Shown in pieces: positions 8,695-17,116 of a stretch of 48,527 bases of DNA. The notes beneath the pieces are model-generated. The model was not told the DNA's origin and did no database searches. It was given only the letters and a program-made list of their open reading frames with translations. Each line of letters opens with the position of its first letter. The stretch's first letter is position 1. Position numbers and translations under genes: made by a program. Origin of the DNA: Streptomyces sp. B93 (GTDB taxonomy: Bacteria > Actinomycetota > Actinomycetes > Streptomycetales > Streptomycetaceae); contig NZ_JAGPXL010000049.1 of NCBI RefSeq assembly GCF_018070565.1, forward strand, positions 1 to 48,527, in the 5' to 3' direction.

Positions 8695-8737
8695 GGGGGT
8701 ACGGCCATGCAGGTCAGGGCCGGTTGTCACAGTTGTG

Positions 8738-8986
8738 CTACTGAGCCTCCGGACCGCGCGGTGGCCGCCCCCGGCGCGGGATCGGGCCCGCCTCGCCGGG
8801 CAGCCGTCCCGCCTCCGCGAGCGCGCGCCGCAGCAGGAACTCGATCTGGGCGTTGGCCGACCGCAGTTCGTCCGCCGCCCACCGTGCGAGCGCCTCGTGG
8901 ACCAGCGGGTCGAGCCGCAGCAGCACCTGCTTGCGCTGCTGCGGCCCGCGCCGGGGGCTCTCCGGTTCCTCGCGGGGCGCCGTCAC
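8738..8986 (-). CDS. Small ribbon-helix-helix-like protein
   Basis: An 82-residue protein. Residues about 18-58 (KQVLLRLDPLVHEALARWAA, then a helix ending in EFLLRRAL) match the strand-helix-helix pattern of Arc/CopG-type DNA-binding proteins. The ends are Arg/Pro-rich and look disordered. GTG at 8986 overlaps the SPFH stop as GTGA, so translation is coupled to that gene. It may regulate the pair or assist the SPFH protein; neither is shown. There is no toxin-like partner. Confidence 0.72.
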   Translation of the reverse strand: MTAPREEPESPRRGPQQRKQVLLRLDPLVHEALARWAADELRSANAQIEFLLRRALAEAGRLPGEAGPIPRRGRPPRGPEAQ

Positions 8987-9918
8987 TGGTAGAGCGTCCC
9001 GGTGTTCAGCACGGGCTGCGCCGAGCGGTCCCCGCAGAGCACCACCATCAGGTTGGACACCATCGCCGCCTTCCGTTCCGAGTCCAGCTCCACGATGTCC
9101 TGCTCGGCGATCCGGGCCAGCGCCGCCTCGACCATGCCGACCGCGCCGTCCACGATCTGCCGCCGCGCCGCCACGACCGCGCCGGCCTGCTGCCGCTGGA
9201 GCATCGCCGAGGCGATCTCGGGGGCGTAGGCGAGGTGGGTGAAGCGGGACTCGATGATCTGCACTCCGGCCGCCTCCACGCGCGCGTGCAGCTCGACGGC
9301 GAGCTTCTCGGTGATCTCCTCGGCGTTGCCGCGCAGCGAGAGGCCGTCCTCGTCGTGGGCGTCGTAGGGGTACTCGATGGCGATGTGCCGCACGGCCGCC
9401 TCGGTCTGGGTCGACACGAACTCGATGTAGTCGTCGACCTCGAAGGTGGCCTGCGCGGTGTCCTCGACCCGCCACACCACGACCGCGGCCAGCTCGATGG
9501 GGTTGCCGTAGGCGTCGTTGACCTTGAGGACGGCCGTCTCGTGGTTGCGGACCCGGGTGGAGATCTTGGTGCGGCTGGTGAGCGGGTTCACCCAGCGCAG
9601 GCCGTCCTGCCGGATCGTGCCCCGGTAGCGCCCGAAGAGCTGGACCACGCGGGCCTCGCCCGGGGCCACCGTGTTCAGCCCGCACAGGGCGAGGAACGCG
9701 GCGAGGGAGAGCAGTACGCCGGAGACGACCAGGGCGGCCTTGGCGCCGCCCCCGCTGACGGCGACGGCCGAGATGGCCAGGGCGACCCCGCCGGGCAGCC
9801 CTATGAGCCCCAGCAGCAGGGCGAGTCCCCCGTGGATGCTGTGCGCGGCGACCTCGCGGACGCGCGGGGCGGGCATCTCGGGGATGTCGGCGGTGGGTGC
9901 GGTGTCGTGCGTGGACAT
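8983..9918 (-). CDS. SPFH domain (stomatin/prohibitin/band 7) membrane protein
   Basis: A 311-residue membrane scaffold protein. Two hydrophobic segments lie at about 27-50 and 55-80, followed by a classic band 7 domain from VAPGEARVVQLFGRYRGTIR through about residue 230 (LRWVNPLTSRTKISTRVRNHE is typical; only part is quoted as evidence of class). The C-terminal helical part (AMLQRQQAGAVVAARRQIV) is the oligomerisation region. Such proteins organise membrane microdomains. ATG at 9918 with GGGGGGAC upstream. The ribbon-helix-helix gene follows with a 4-bp overlap. Confidence 0.9.
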   Translation of the reverse strand: MSTHDTAPTADIPEMPAPRVREVAAHSIHGGLALLLGLIGLPGGVALAISAVAVSGGGAKAALVVSGVLLSLAAFLALCGLNTVAPGEARVVQLFGRYRGTIRQDGLRWVNPLTSRTKISTRVRNHETAVLKVNDAYGNPIELAAVVVWRVEDTAQATFEVDDYIEFVSTQTEAAVRHIAIEYPYDAHDEDGLSLRGNAEEITEKLAVELHARVEAAGVQIIESRFTHLAYAPEIASAMLQRQQAGAVVAARRQIVDGAVGMVEAALARIAEQDIVELDSERKAAMVSNLMVVLCGDRSAQPVLNTGTLYQ

Positions 9919-9936
9919 GAGGGTCCCCCCGTTTCT

Positions 9937-9968
9937 GCGCTAACAGCGCGATGTCATAGTGCTATCAC
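9937..9968. promoter_or_regulatory. Two dyads in the SPFH promoter region
   Basis: GCGCT (9937-9941) and AGCGC (9945-9949) form a small hairpin. Next to it is a 16-bp interrupted palindrome at 9953-9968, GTCATAGTGCTATCAC, whose symmetric core is GTxATAG/CTATxAC. This resembles operators of GntR-family regulators of the YtrA type, from memory. It lies 35-50 bp upstream of the SPFH start and would also face the divergent PBP gene. Confidence 0.4.
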
Positions 9969-10147
9969 TTTACCCGTTCATGGCAACCTCAACCGCCCTC
10001 CAGTCGTCGGTTCCAGTGAGGTGGGTGCTCATTGTCACGTCCGTAAAGAGCCGGATCGGGCGGACTTGGTCATATAAACCGGTGTTAGCTTGCAAGGCTG
10101 AGACAGACGACTGCGACAGACGAGAACGAAGCGGAGCGAACGGACTC

Positions 10148-12412
10148 ATGGGACGAGCCGAAGAGAGGCGAGCGCGGCAGCGTCGTGGCCGTCGTGCGGC
10201 CGGTCCCGGCGGCATACGCGCGCTGCTCACCTGGAAGAAGATCCTCGGCACGTTCCTCGGCCTGTGCCTGCTCGGCATCGGCGGCTTCATCCTGCTGTAC
10301 CTGCTGATCGATGTGCCCAGGGGCAACGCCCTCGCCCAGGAGCAGAGCAACGTCTACAAGTACGCCGACGGCACCACCCTCACCCGCACCGGCGAGGTCA
10401 ACCGCGAGGTCGTCGACCTCGCCCAGGTCCCCAAGGCCGTACAGCGCACCTTCGTCGCCGCCGAGAACAAGTCCTTCTACAGCGACTCCGGCGTCGACCT
10501 GAAGGGCACCGCGCGGGGCGTCCTCAACACCCTGTCCGGCAAGGGCAAGCAGGGCGGCTCGACCATCACCCAGCAGTACGTCAAGAACTACTACCTCACC
10601 CAGGAACAGACGGTCACCCGCAAGCTCAAGGAGCTGGTGATCTCCCTGAAGGTGGACCGCCAGATGTCCAAGGACGACATCCTCGCGGGCTACATCAACA
10701 CCAGCTACTACGGCCGCGGCACCTACGGCATCCAGGCCGCCGCCCAGGCCTACTACCGCGTCGACGCCGACGACCTCACCGTCGAGCAGGGCGCCTACCT
10801 CGCCGCGCTGCTCCAGGCGCCCAGCCAGTACGACTGGACGAGCGCCTCCGACACCGGCAGGAAGCTGGTGAAGCAGCGCTGGAACTACGTCCTGGACAAC
10901 ATGGTCGAGGAGGGCTGGCTGTCCGCCGCCGACCGCGCGGACGCCGAGTTCCCGGTGCCCGAGGAGCCCAAGGGCGCCCCCGGCATGGAGGGCCAGACCG
11001 GCTACCTGGTCAACGCGGCCAACCAGGAACTCGCCCGCCGGCTCGTCGAGCAGGGCGCCGCCACCGACACCGAGGAGGCGATGGCGAGGATCGACCGGGG
11101 CGGCTGGACGATCACGGTCAACATCGACAAGAAGAAGCAGTCCCAGCTCGTCAAGGCGGTCAAGGACCAGCTCACCAGCAAGCTCGACCCCGACGAGCGG
11201 AAGGTCGACGCCGACGTCCAGGCCGGTGCCGCGTCCGTCGACCCGAAGACGGGCAAGGTGGTGGCGATGTACGGCGGCGTCGACTACCTCAAGCACTTCC
11301 GCAACAACGCCACCCGCCTCGACTACCAGGCCGCCTCCACCTTCAAGCCGGTGATCCTCGCCGCCGCCCTGGAGGACGGCGCCGAGACCCAGGACGGCGA
11401 GCCGATCACCGCGAAGACGGTCTACGGCGGTGACAGCGAGCGCCCGGCCGTGGACAACGGCCGCGAGGTCGGCTTCGCGCCGCCGAACGAGGACGACGTC
11501 TCCTACGGCGACGTCACCGTGCAGACCGCGATGAACAAGTCCATCAACTCCGTCTTCGCGCAGATGGGCATCGACGTCGGCATGGAGCGGGTGATGGAGG
11601 TCGCCGAGGAACTCGGCATGAGCGCCGGCCTGGAGGCCGTACCCGCCCAGACCCTCGGCTCCATGGGCGCCAGCCCGCTCCAGATGGCCGGGGTGTACGC
11701 CACCCTCGACAACCACGGCAAGAAGGTCACCCCGGCGATCGTGGCCTCCGCCGAGCACAAGGACATGACCGTCGAGATGCCGGACCCGATCGGTGAGCAG
11801 GTCCTCAGCCGGGAGGCCGCCGACACCGTCACCTCGGTGCTCACCGGCGTGGTCGACGACGGCACCGCCCGGGTGTCGGTCCGCGACAACCCGGCCCGCG
11901 GTGAGCAGCAGGTCGCGGGCAAGACCGGTACGTCCGACGAGAACCGCTCCGCCTGGTTCACCGGCTACACACCGGGCCTGGTCACCTCGGTCGGCCTGTT
12001 CGGCGAGAACGACGAGCCGCCGCACAACCAGGTGCCGATGTACAAGGCGGGCGGCGTCCCGCGCGTCAACGGCGGCGGCTTCCCGGCGATGATCTGGGCG
12101 CAGTACACCTTCGGCGCGATGGGCCCGGTGACCGAGTTCGACCTGGACACCGACCAGGGCGCGGCCGTCGAGCCCAGCTGGACGCCGACGTCGCAGGCGC
12201 CGACCAGCGAGGCGCCGAGCGAGGAGCCCACCACGGAGGAGCCCAGCGACGAGCCGACCACGCGCGAGCCGACGACCGAGGCGCCCACCACCGAGCCCCC
12301 GGTCACCGACGAGCCGACGACCGAGCCGCCCACGACCGTGTCGCCGCCCGCGTCGACGACGGGCGAGCCGGAGATCCCGGAGAACCCGTTCGCGCCGGAC
12401 GGCGACGAGTAG
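10148..12412 (+). CDS. Class A penicillin-binding protein (glycosyltransferase/transpeptidase)
   Basis: A 754-residue bifunctional peptidoglycan synthase. A basic cytoplasmic tail (1-25) and TM segment (about 30-54) come first. The GT51 domain carries AAENKSFYSDSG with catalytic Glu106 and GGSTITQQYVKN. The transpeptidase domain has STFK with Ser397, SIN at 465-467 and KTGTS from 592. The last 70 residues are a Thr/Glu/Pro-rich low-complexity tail, usual for Streptomyces PBPs. ATG at 10148 is preceded by AGCGGAG; an in-frame open stretch further upstream has no PBP features. It ends 13 bp before the convergent catalase gene. Confidence 0.95.
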   Translation: MGRAEERRARQRRGRRAAGPGGIRALLTWKKILGTFLGLCLLGIGGFILLYLLIDVPRGNALAQEQSNVYKYADGTTLTRTGEVNREVVDLAQVPKAVQRTFVAAENKSFYSDSGVDLKGTARGVLNTLSGKGKQGGSTITQQYVKNYYLTQEQTVTRKLKELVISLKVDRQMSKDDILAGYINTSYYGRGTYGIQAAAQAYYRVDADDLTVEQGAYLAALLQAPSQYDWTSASDTGRKLVKQRWNYVLDNMVEEGWLSAADRADAEFPVPEEPKGAPGMEGQTGYLVNAANQELARRLVEQGAATDTEEAMARIDRGGWTITVNIDKKKQSQLVKAVKDQLTSKLDPDERKVDADVQAGAASVDPKTGKVVAMYGGVDYLKHFRNNATRLDYQAASTFKPVILAAALEDGAETQDGEPITAKTVYGGDSERPAVDNGREVGFAPPNEDDVSYGDVTVQTAMNKSINSVFAQMGIDVGMERVMEVAEELGMSAGLEAVPAQTLGSMGASPLQMAGVYATLDNHGKKVTPAIVASAEHKDMTVEMPDPIGEQVLSREAADTVTSVLTGVVDDGTARVSVRDNPARGEQQVAGKTGTSDENRSAWFTGYTPGLVTSVGLFGENDEPPHNQVPMYKAGGVPRVNGGGFPAMIWAQYTFGAMGPVTEFDLDTDQGAAVEPSWTPTSQAPTSEAPSEEPTTEEPSDEPTTREPTTEAPTTEPPVTDEPTTEPPTTVSPPASTTGEPEIPENPFAPDGDE

Positions 12413-12425
12413 GGGCGGGCGCCGG

Positions 12426-13895
12426 TCAGCCGCCGTTGACCTCGTGGGCGATCCGGTCGCCGATCTCCTTGTCGATGTTCCGCCAGTACCTCAGGGCGCG
12501 GTCGACGACCGGACGGCTCACCCCGTTCAGCAGGTGCCCGCTGACGTTGGAGACCAGCCGCGCGCGGGCGTCGTCGTCGAGGACCTGGCGGACCATGGTG
12601 CCCGCCTGCCCGAAGTCGTCGTCCTCGGCGTGCAGCGCGTACGCCTCGCGGACCATCTCGCCCGCCGTCCGCCAGCCCGCGACGTCCCCGAACCGGTCGG
12701 TGTCCGCGGCCGGACCGCCGTACGAGTTCGGCGCGTACGGCGCACCCGTGCGCGCCGCCTCGTAGCGCATGGGGCCGTCCTTGGCGTAGGAGCGCACCGG
12801 CGAGCGGGGCCGGTTCGGCGGGAGCTGGGCGTAGTTCGGGCCGATGCGGTAGCGGTGGGTGTCGGGGTAGGAGAAGAGACGGCCGAGGAGCATCTTGTCG
12901 GGGGACGGGCCGATGCCCGGCACCATGTTGGACGGCTCGAACGCGGCCTGCTCGATGTGGACGAAGTAGTCCTCGGGGTTCTCGTTGAGGGTCATCCGGC
13001 CGACCTCGATCAGCGGGTAGTCGCCGTGCGGCCACACCTTGGTCAGGTCGAACGGGTTGAACCGGTAGTCCGTGGCGTCCTCGAACGGCATCACCTGGAC
13101 GTGCACCGTCCACGACGGGTGCTCGCCGCGCTCGATGGCGGTGAACAGGTCCCGCCGGTGGAAGTCGGCGTCGGACCCGGCCAGGCCGTCGGCCTCGGCC
13201 TGGGTGAGGAACTGGATGCCCTGGTCGGTCTTGATGTGGTACTTGACCCAGAACCTCTCGCCGCCGTGGTTGACCCACATGTACGTGTGCGAGGAGTAGC
13301 CGTTCATGTGCCGGTACGTCCTCGGCACGCCCCGGTCGCCCATCAGCCAGGTCACCATGTGCGCGGACTCGGGGGAGAGGGTCCAGAAATCCCACTGCAT
13401 GTCGTTGTCGCGCAGCCCGTTGTCGGGGCGGCGCTTCTGCGAGCGGATGAAGTCCTGGAACTTCTGCGGGTCGCGGACGAAGAACACGGGCGTGTTGTTG
13501 CCGACGAGGTCGTAGTTGCCGTGCTCGGTGTAGAACTTCAGCGCGAAGCCGCGCGGGTCGCGCCAGGTGTCGGGCGAGCCCAGCTCACCGGCGACGGTCG
13601 AGAAACGGGCCAGCATCGCCGTGCGCCTGCCGGGCTGGAAGAGGTCGGCCTTGGTGAACTGGCTGACGTCGTTGGTCACTTCGAAGAATCCGTAGGCACC
13701 GCTGCCCTTGGCGTGCACCACCCGCTCGGGGACCCGTTCCCGGTTGAACTGGGCCATCTTCTCGATCAGGTAGTGGTCCTGGAGCAGGACCGGACCGTTC
13801 GCCCCGACGGTCAGCGAGTGCTCGTCGCTCTCCACCGGGATGCCGTGGTTGTTGGTGGTGTACGGAACCTGCTGGGGTGTGGTCGCATCGCTCAC
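12426..13895 (-). CDS. Catalase (monofunctional haem catalase)
   Basis: A 489-residue cytoplasmic enzyme that converts hydrogen peroxide to water and oxygen. His61 in RVVHAKGSGAYG and Asn133 in DLVGNNTPVFF are the distal haem residues, and RLFSYPDTHRYRIGPNY carries the proximal Tyr. Length fits the small-subunit catalases. Start uncertain: GTG at 13895 (MSDATTPQQ) is chosen; an in-frame TTG at 13907 gives four more residues. Neither has a strong ribosome site. No OxyR- or Fur-like gene sits next to it. Confidence 0.95.
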   Translation of the reverse strand: MSDATTPQQVPYTTNNHGIPVESDEHSLTVGANGPVLLQDHYLIEKMAQFNRERVPERVVHAKGSGAYGFFEVTNDVSQFTKADLFQPGRRTAMLARFSTVAGELGSPDTWRDPRGFALKFYTEHGNYDLVGNNTPVFFVRDPQKFQDFIRSQKRRPDNGLRDNDMQWDFWTLSPESAHMVTWLMGDRGVPRTYRHMNGYSSHTYMWVNHGGERFWVKYHIKTDQGIQFLTQAEADGLAGSDADFHRRDLFTAIERGEHPSWTVHVQVMPFEDATDYRFNPFDLTKVWPHGDYPLIEVGRMTLNENPEDYFVHIEQAAFEPSNMVPGIGPSPDKMLLGRLFSYPDTHRYRIGPNYAQLPPNRPRSPVRSYAKDGPMRYEAARTGAPYAPNSYGGPAADTDRFGDVAGWRTAGEMVREAYALHAEDDDFGQAGTMVRQVLDDDARARLVSNVSGHLLNGVSRPVVDRALRYWRNIDKEIGDRIAHEVNGG

Positions 13896-13970
13896 CCCAG
13901 CAGTCAAAGCCCGTTTCGTTACATCGGCAACTTTTGGCGCGTATCTACTCGCGTATCCACTGTTGTGTCC

Positions 13971-16049
13971 TTATGTCCCGTTCAGTTCGAACCAGACCAC
14001 CTTGCCGGTGCTCAGCCGGGTCGCCCCCCACCGCCGCGCCAGCCGGTTCACCAGGTAGAGCCCACGTCCGCCCTCGTCGGTGGCGCGGGCCTGCCGCAGC
14101 CGGGGCAGCTGGGGCACGTCGTCGCCGACCTCGCAGCGCAGCACGTCGGTGCGCAGCAGCCGGAGCGTGATAGGCCGGGACGCGTAGCGCACGGCGTTCG
14201 TCACGACCTCGCTGACCAGCAGCTCCACCGAGTCCGTCAGCTCCTCCAGACCCCAGCGGGCGAGCGCGCGCCGGGCGAGCCGCCGGGCCTTGCCGGGCGC
14301 CATCTCCTCCGGGTCGAGGTACCAGTACGCCACATCGCTCGGCGCGATCCCGTCGAAGCGGGCGGCGAGCAGCGCGATGTCGTCGTCCCGGTCACCGGGA
14401 CCGAGCATGTCCAGCACCTCGTCGCACAGGGCCTCCAGTGGCGGCGGGTGATCCGGGCCGGTCAGCTGGGCGGTCGCGGCGAGCTTCTCCCGCAGCTGCT
14501 CTATGCCGGTCCACACGTCCCGCAGCCGGGACTCCACCAGCCCGTCCGTGTACAGCAGCAGGGTGCCCCCGGCGGGCGCGTCCAGCTCCACGGCCTCGAA
14601 GTCGACGCCGCCGACCCCGATCGGGGCGCCCGCGGGCACCCGCAGCACCTCGGCCCGGCCGCCCAGGTGCAGCAGCACCGGCGGCGGGTGTCCGGCGTTG
14701 GCGACCGTGATGCGGTGGCTGACCGGGTCGTACACCGCGTACAGACAGGTCGCCATCCGGTCGGTGCCCAGGCGCTGGGCCTGCTCGTCGAGGTGGTGCA
14801 GCACCTCCTGCGGCGGCAGATCGAGACCGGCCAGGGTCTGCGCGGTGGTGCGCAGCTGCCCCATGATCGCCGCCGAGGTCATGGAGTGCCCCATGACGTC
14901 ACCGACCACGAGGGCGACCCGGCTGCCCGGCAGCGGGATCGCGTCGTACCAGTCGCCGCCGACCCGCGCGGTCTCGGCGGCCGGGAGGTAGCGGGAGGCC
15001 AGCCGCACCCCGGTGGGCTGCGGCAGCGTCTCCGGCAGCATGGTGCGCTGCAGTTCGTCCGCGATGTACGCCTCCCGCCCGTACAGCACCGCCTTGTCGA
15101 TGCCGAGGGCGCTGTGCGTGGCGAGCTGGGCGGCGACCAGCAGATCGTCGGCCTCGAAGGCGAGCCGCTCCGGGCGGCGCAGGAAGACCGCCGCGCCGAT
15201 CACCCGGCGACGGCCGCGCAGCGGCGCGAGGATGGCCCGCTGGCCGCACGGGATGACCGCGTCGGCGTCCGGCCCGAGGAGTTCCGGCAGCGCGGCGCGG
15301 GCCGCGGGCGCGTCGGCGAACACCGGGCGCACCCCGCGCAGCACCTCCGCGAGCGCGCCACCGGGCCGCACCTCGGACAGCTCCACCGTCAGCTCGGTCA
15401 GCGCCGACTCCGACGCCTCCGCCGCCAGCGCGGACAGGAAGCCGCTCTCGGTGTCCCGCTCCTCCGGTATCCGGTCGGTACGGCGCAGCCGCAGCACCAT
15501 CGGGCCGGTGGGCCGCTCGTCGCCGACCGGCAGCGGGTCGCGCAGATAGACCAGGATCGCGTCGGAGAACGTCGGTACGGTCGCCCGGCACAGCCCCATC
15601 ACGATCTCGTCGAGGTCTATGCCACGGGCGATCCGCCGGGTGGCCGCGCCCACGAAGCGCAGCCGGTCCCCGTCGCGCCGCATCGGCGTGGGCCGCCCCG
15701 GCGTCAGCACACCCTGCCCGGTGCGCCGCTCCTGACCGGCCGGGCCCGGACCGTTGCCCGGCGGGTCCTGGTCGGAGGGCTGGGCCGGGATGTGGTCGGC
15801 CGCCGCGGGCCGCGGCCGGTGGGTGCCGGGGTCGGTGGCGGCGGGCTGGGCGTGCTCGGCCCCGGAGGAGGCGGCCGGGTTGCCCGCGGGCGTCTCACCG
15901 GTGCGGGACTGGGCGGGTAAACCCGCGGCCCGGGACGTCGCGGGGGACGCCGGGGAACGCAGCATCGCCCCGCGGCCATCCACGGGGTCGGCGCCCGCCT
16001 GGGGGCGCTCGAAGGAGGTCGGCTGCTCCGTCACGCCTGTCGAATCCAT
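13971..16049 (-). CDS. GAF / PP2C (SpoIIE) phosphatase with fused HATPase domain
   Basis: A 692-residue cytoplasmic signalling protein. Residues 1-115 are Pro/Ala-rich and probably disordered. A GAF-like sensor spans about 120-310. The SpoIIE-type PP2C phosphatase domain (about 330-555) keeps its metal-binding acids in GGDWYDA, VGDVMGHS and DRDDDIALL. The C terminus (about 585-692) is an RsbW/SpoIIAB-like ATPase with SEVVTNAVRYA as N-box and GGRGLYLVNRLA as G-box. This set is typical of partner-switching regulators that act on anti-sigma antagonists. One chain holds both opposing activities, as is common in Streptomyces. No sigma factor or STAS gene is adjacent. Confidence 0.93.
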   Translation of the reverse strand: MDSTGVTEQPTSFERPQAGADPVDGRGAMLRSPASPATSRAAGLPAQSRTGETPAGNPAASSGAEHAQPAATDPGTHRPRPAAADHIPAQPSDQDPPGNGPGPAGQERRTGQGVLTPGRPTPMRRDGDRLRFVGAATRRIARGIDLDEIVMGLCRATVPTFSDAILVYLRDPLPVGDERPTGPMVLRLRRTDRIPEERDTESGFLSALAAEASESALTELTVELSEVRPGGALAEVLRGVRPVFADAPAARAALPELLGPDADAVIPCGQRAILAPLRGRRRVIGAAVFLRRPERLAFEADDLLVAAQLATHSALGIDKAVLYGREAYIADELQRTMLPETLPQPTGVRLASRYLPAAETARVGGDWYDAIPLPGSRVALVVGDVMGHSMTSAAIMGQLRTTAQTLAGLDLPPQEVLHHLDEQAQRLGTDRMATCLYAVYDPVSHRITVANAGHPPPVLLHLGGRAEVLRVPAGAPIGVGGVDFEAVELDAPAGGTLLLYTDGLVESRLRDVWTGIEQLREKLAATAQLTGPDHPPPLEALCDEVLDMLGPGDRDDDIALLAARFDGIAPSDVAYWYLDPEEMAPGKARRLARRALARWGLEELTDSVELLVSEVVTNAVRYASRPITLRLLRTDVLRCEVGDDVPQLPRLRQARATDEGGRGLYLVNRLARRWGATRLSTGKVVWFELNGT

Positions 16050-16219
16050 CCGTCCGGGGTCGTGCGCACCGTGCGCCGCACACGCAGTTCGTCCCGCAGA
16101 AGTCCCGATACCCGGAATACGTGCCCCAGGAACGGAATTTCCGCGTGGTCAGAGGCTGTTGCTGTGCCCCCGGCGAACCTGAGGTCCGCGCGGGTCATGC
16201 CGTAGTACCCCTCGCTCAC
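16031..16219 (-). CDS. Small hypothetical protein upstream of the phosphatase gene
   Basis: A 62-residue open frame beginning MSEGYYGMTRADLRFAGG and ending GWIRQA. GTG at 16219 is preceded by GGCAGGAC. It overlaps the phosphatase start by 19 bp, so it could couple translation. Third positions are mostly G/C but less strictly than in the neighbours, so it may be a spurious frame. No known domain. Confidence 0.4.
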   Translation of the reverse strand: MSEGYYGMTRADLRFAGGTATASDHAEIPFLGHVFRVSGLLRDELRVRRTVRTTPDGWIRQA

Positions 16220-16335
16220 GTCCTGCCGCCCCTCGGTGACAACTGGTCAGACCCTGCACTTGCCCCCGGAGTTGCTGCCACGCGCCCTTGCGGAGGACGA
16301 TCCTACGTTTCCTGCCCGGGGGTCTATCAAGGGTC

Positions 16336-17034
16336 TCATGAGGACACACGCGCGGGCGTACGATCCCAGTCCTCCGGCAGTTGCGGAACCTCCCAGGACG
16401 GATCCGGCCGCCAGTGCTCCCAGCCCTCCGAGAAGGGCGACCCCCAGGCGCGGATCACCTCCACCGCCGCCCGCCCCGCCGCCAGCACCCGCTCGGCCTG
16501 CGCGGCGTCCATCAGACCGTCCCGCTGGGCCTGTGCGAACTCGTCCTCGTCCCGCCAGTGCCAACTGCCGTCCGGGTGCACCGAGATGTCGAGAAAGTGG
16601 TCCTCGGAGTCCACGCCCCCACCCCACCGGGTGAGCGGCTCCTCCAGGTTCACGTACCAGTTCTTGAACCGCCAGCCCGGCTCCCAGAACAGCCACACCG
16701 ACCACGGCTCACCCGGCCGCGCCAGCTTCAGCACCCCGGTGCCGAACCAGCGGTCGCGCTGCACGGACCGCGGCTTGGTGTACCGGCTGCCCAGCGGCTC
16801 CAGGTGGACCGGCGTACCGTCCGCGAGCACGGGCTTGACGCACTCGGTGCCGGGCGCCATCCAGGCGGCGAGCAGTTCGGCGTCGTCGCGTACGACGGTG
16901 ACGGGGCGCGCGATGTGGAAGCGGTCACCGGCGTTCTCCCGGTACCGCCACAGGATGCGCGTCCCCGGCGCCCAGTACGCCGCCGCCGGGGCACCGCCCG
17001 CCGCCACCCGCCTCACGTCTCCACCGTCTGCCAT
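16336..17034 (-). CDS. DUF402 family protein (FomD-like phosphatase fold)
   Basis: A 232-residue cytoplasmic protein. The DUF402 core lies at about 60-185, with WLFWEPGWRFKNWYVNLEEP and SEDHFLDISVHPDGSWHW, where the acidic and His residues would bind divalent metal. FomD-type members hydrolyse nucleotide-linked phosphonates or nucleoside diphosphates; the substrate here is unknown. The ATG sits 6 nt after a perfect TAATAT box and has no Shine-Dalgarno, so the message is probably leaderless. Confidence 0.88.
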   Translation of the reverse strand: MADGGDVRRVAAGGAPAAAYWAPGTRILWRYRENAGDRFHIARPVTVVRDDAELLAAWMAPGTECVKPVLADGTPVHLEPLGSRYTKPRSVQRDRWFGTGVLKLARPGEPWSVWLFWEPGWRFKNWYVNLEEPLTRWGGGVDSEDHFLDISVHPDGSWHWRDEDEFAQAQRDGLMDAAQAERVLAAGRAAVEVIRAWGSPFSEGWEHWRPDPSWEVPQLPEDWDRTPARVSS

Positions 17035-17040
17035 GAACAG

Positions 17041-17046
17041 ATATTA
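17041..17046 (-). promoter_or_regulatory. -10 box TAATAT for leaderless DUF402 message
   Basis: On the minus strand TAATAT ends 6 nt before the ATG at 17034, which puts the transcription start at or next to the A of the start codon. Confidence 0.5.
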
Positions 17047-17116
17047 GGTGTCACCGGCACAGGACGCTGCGGCGCGTGTCACGGTTCACGCACCGGTCAC
17101 CGGGCCGCCCCCGCCG

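Noticed and set aside
10085..12025. A 646-residue open frame antisense to the PBP gene
   Set aside because: Composition is that of a shadow (Leu/Val/Gly/Asp), with no domain; the plus-strand PBP has every catalytic motif.
12444..15920. An 1158-residue open frame on the plus strand
   Set aside because: It runs antisense through the catalase and SpoIIE-type genes and has the biased Val/Gly/Arg composition of a GC-rich shadow frame.
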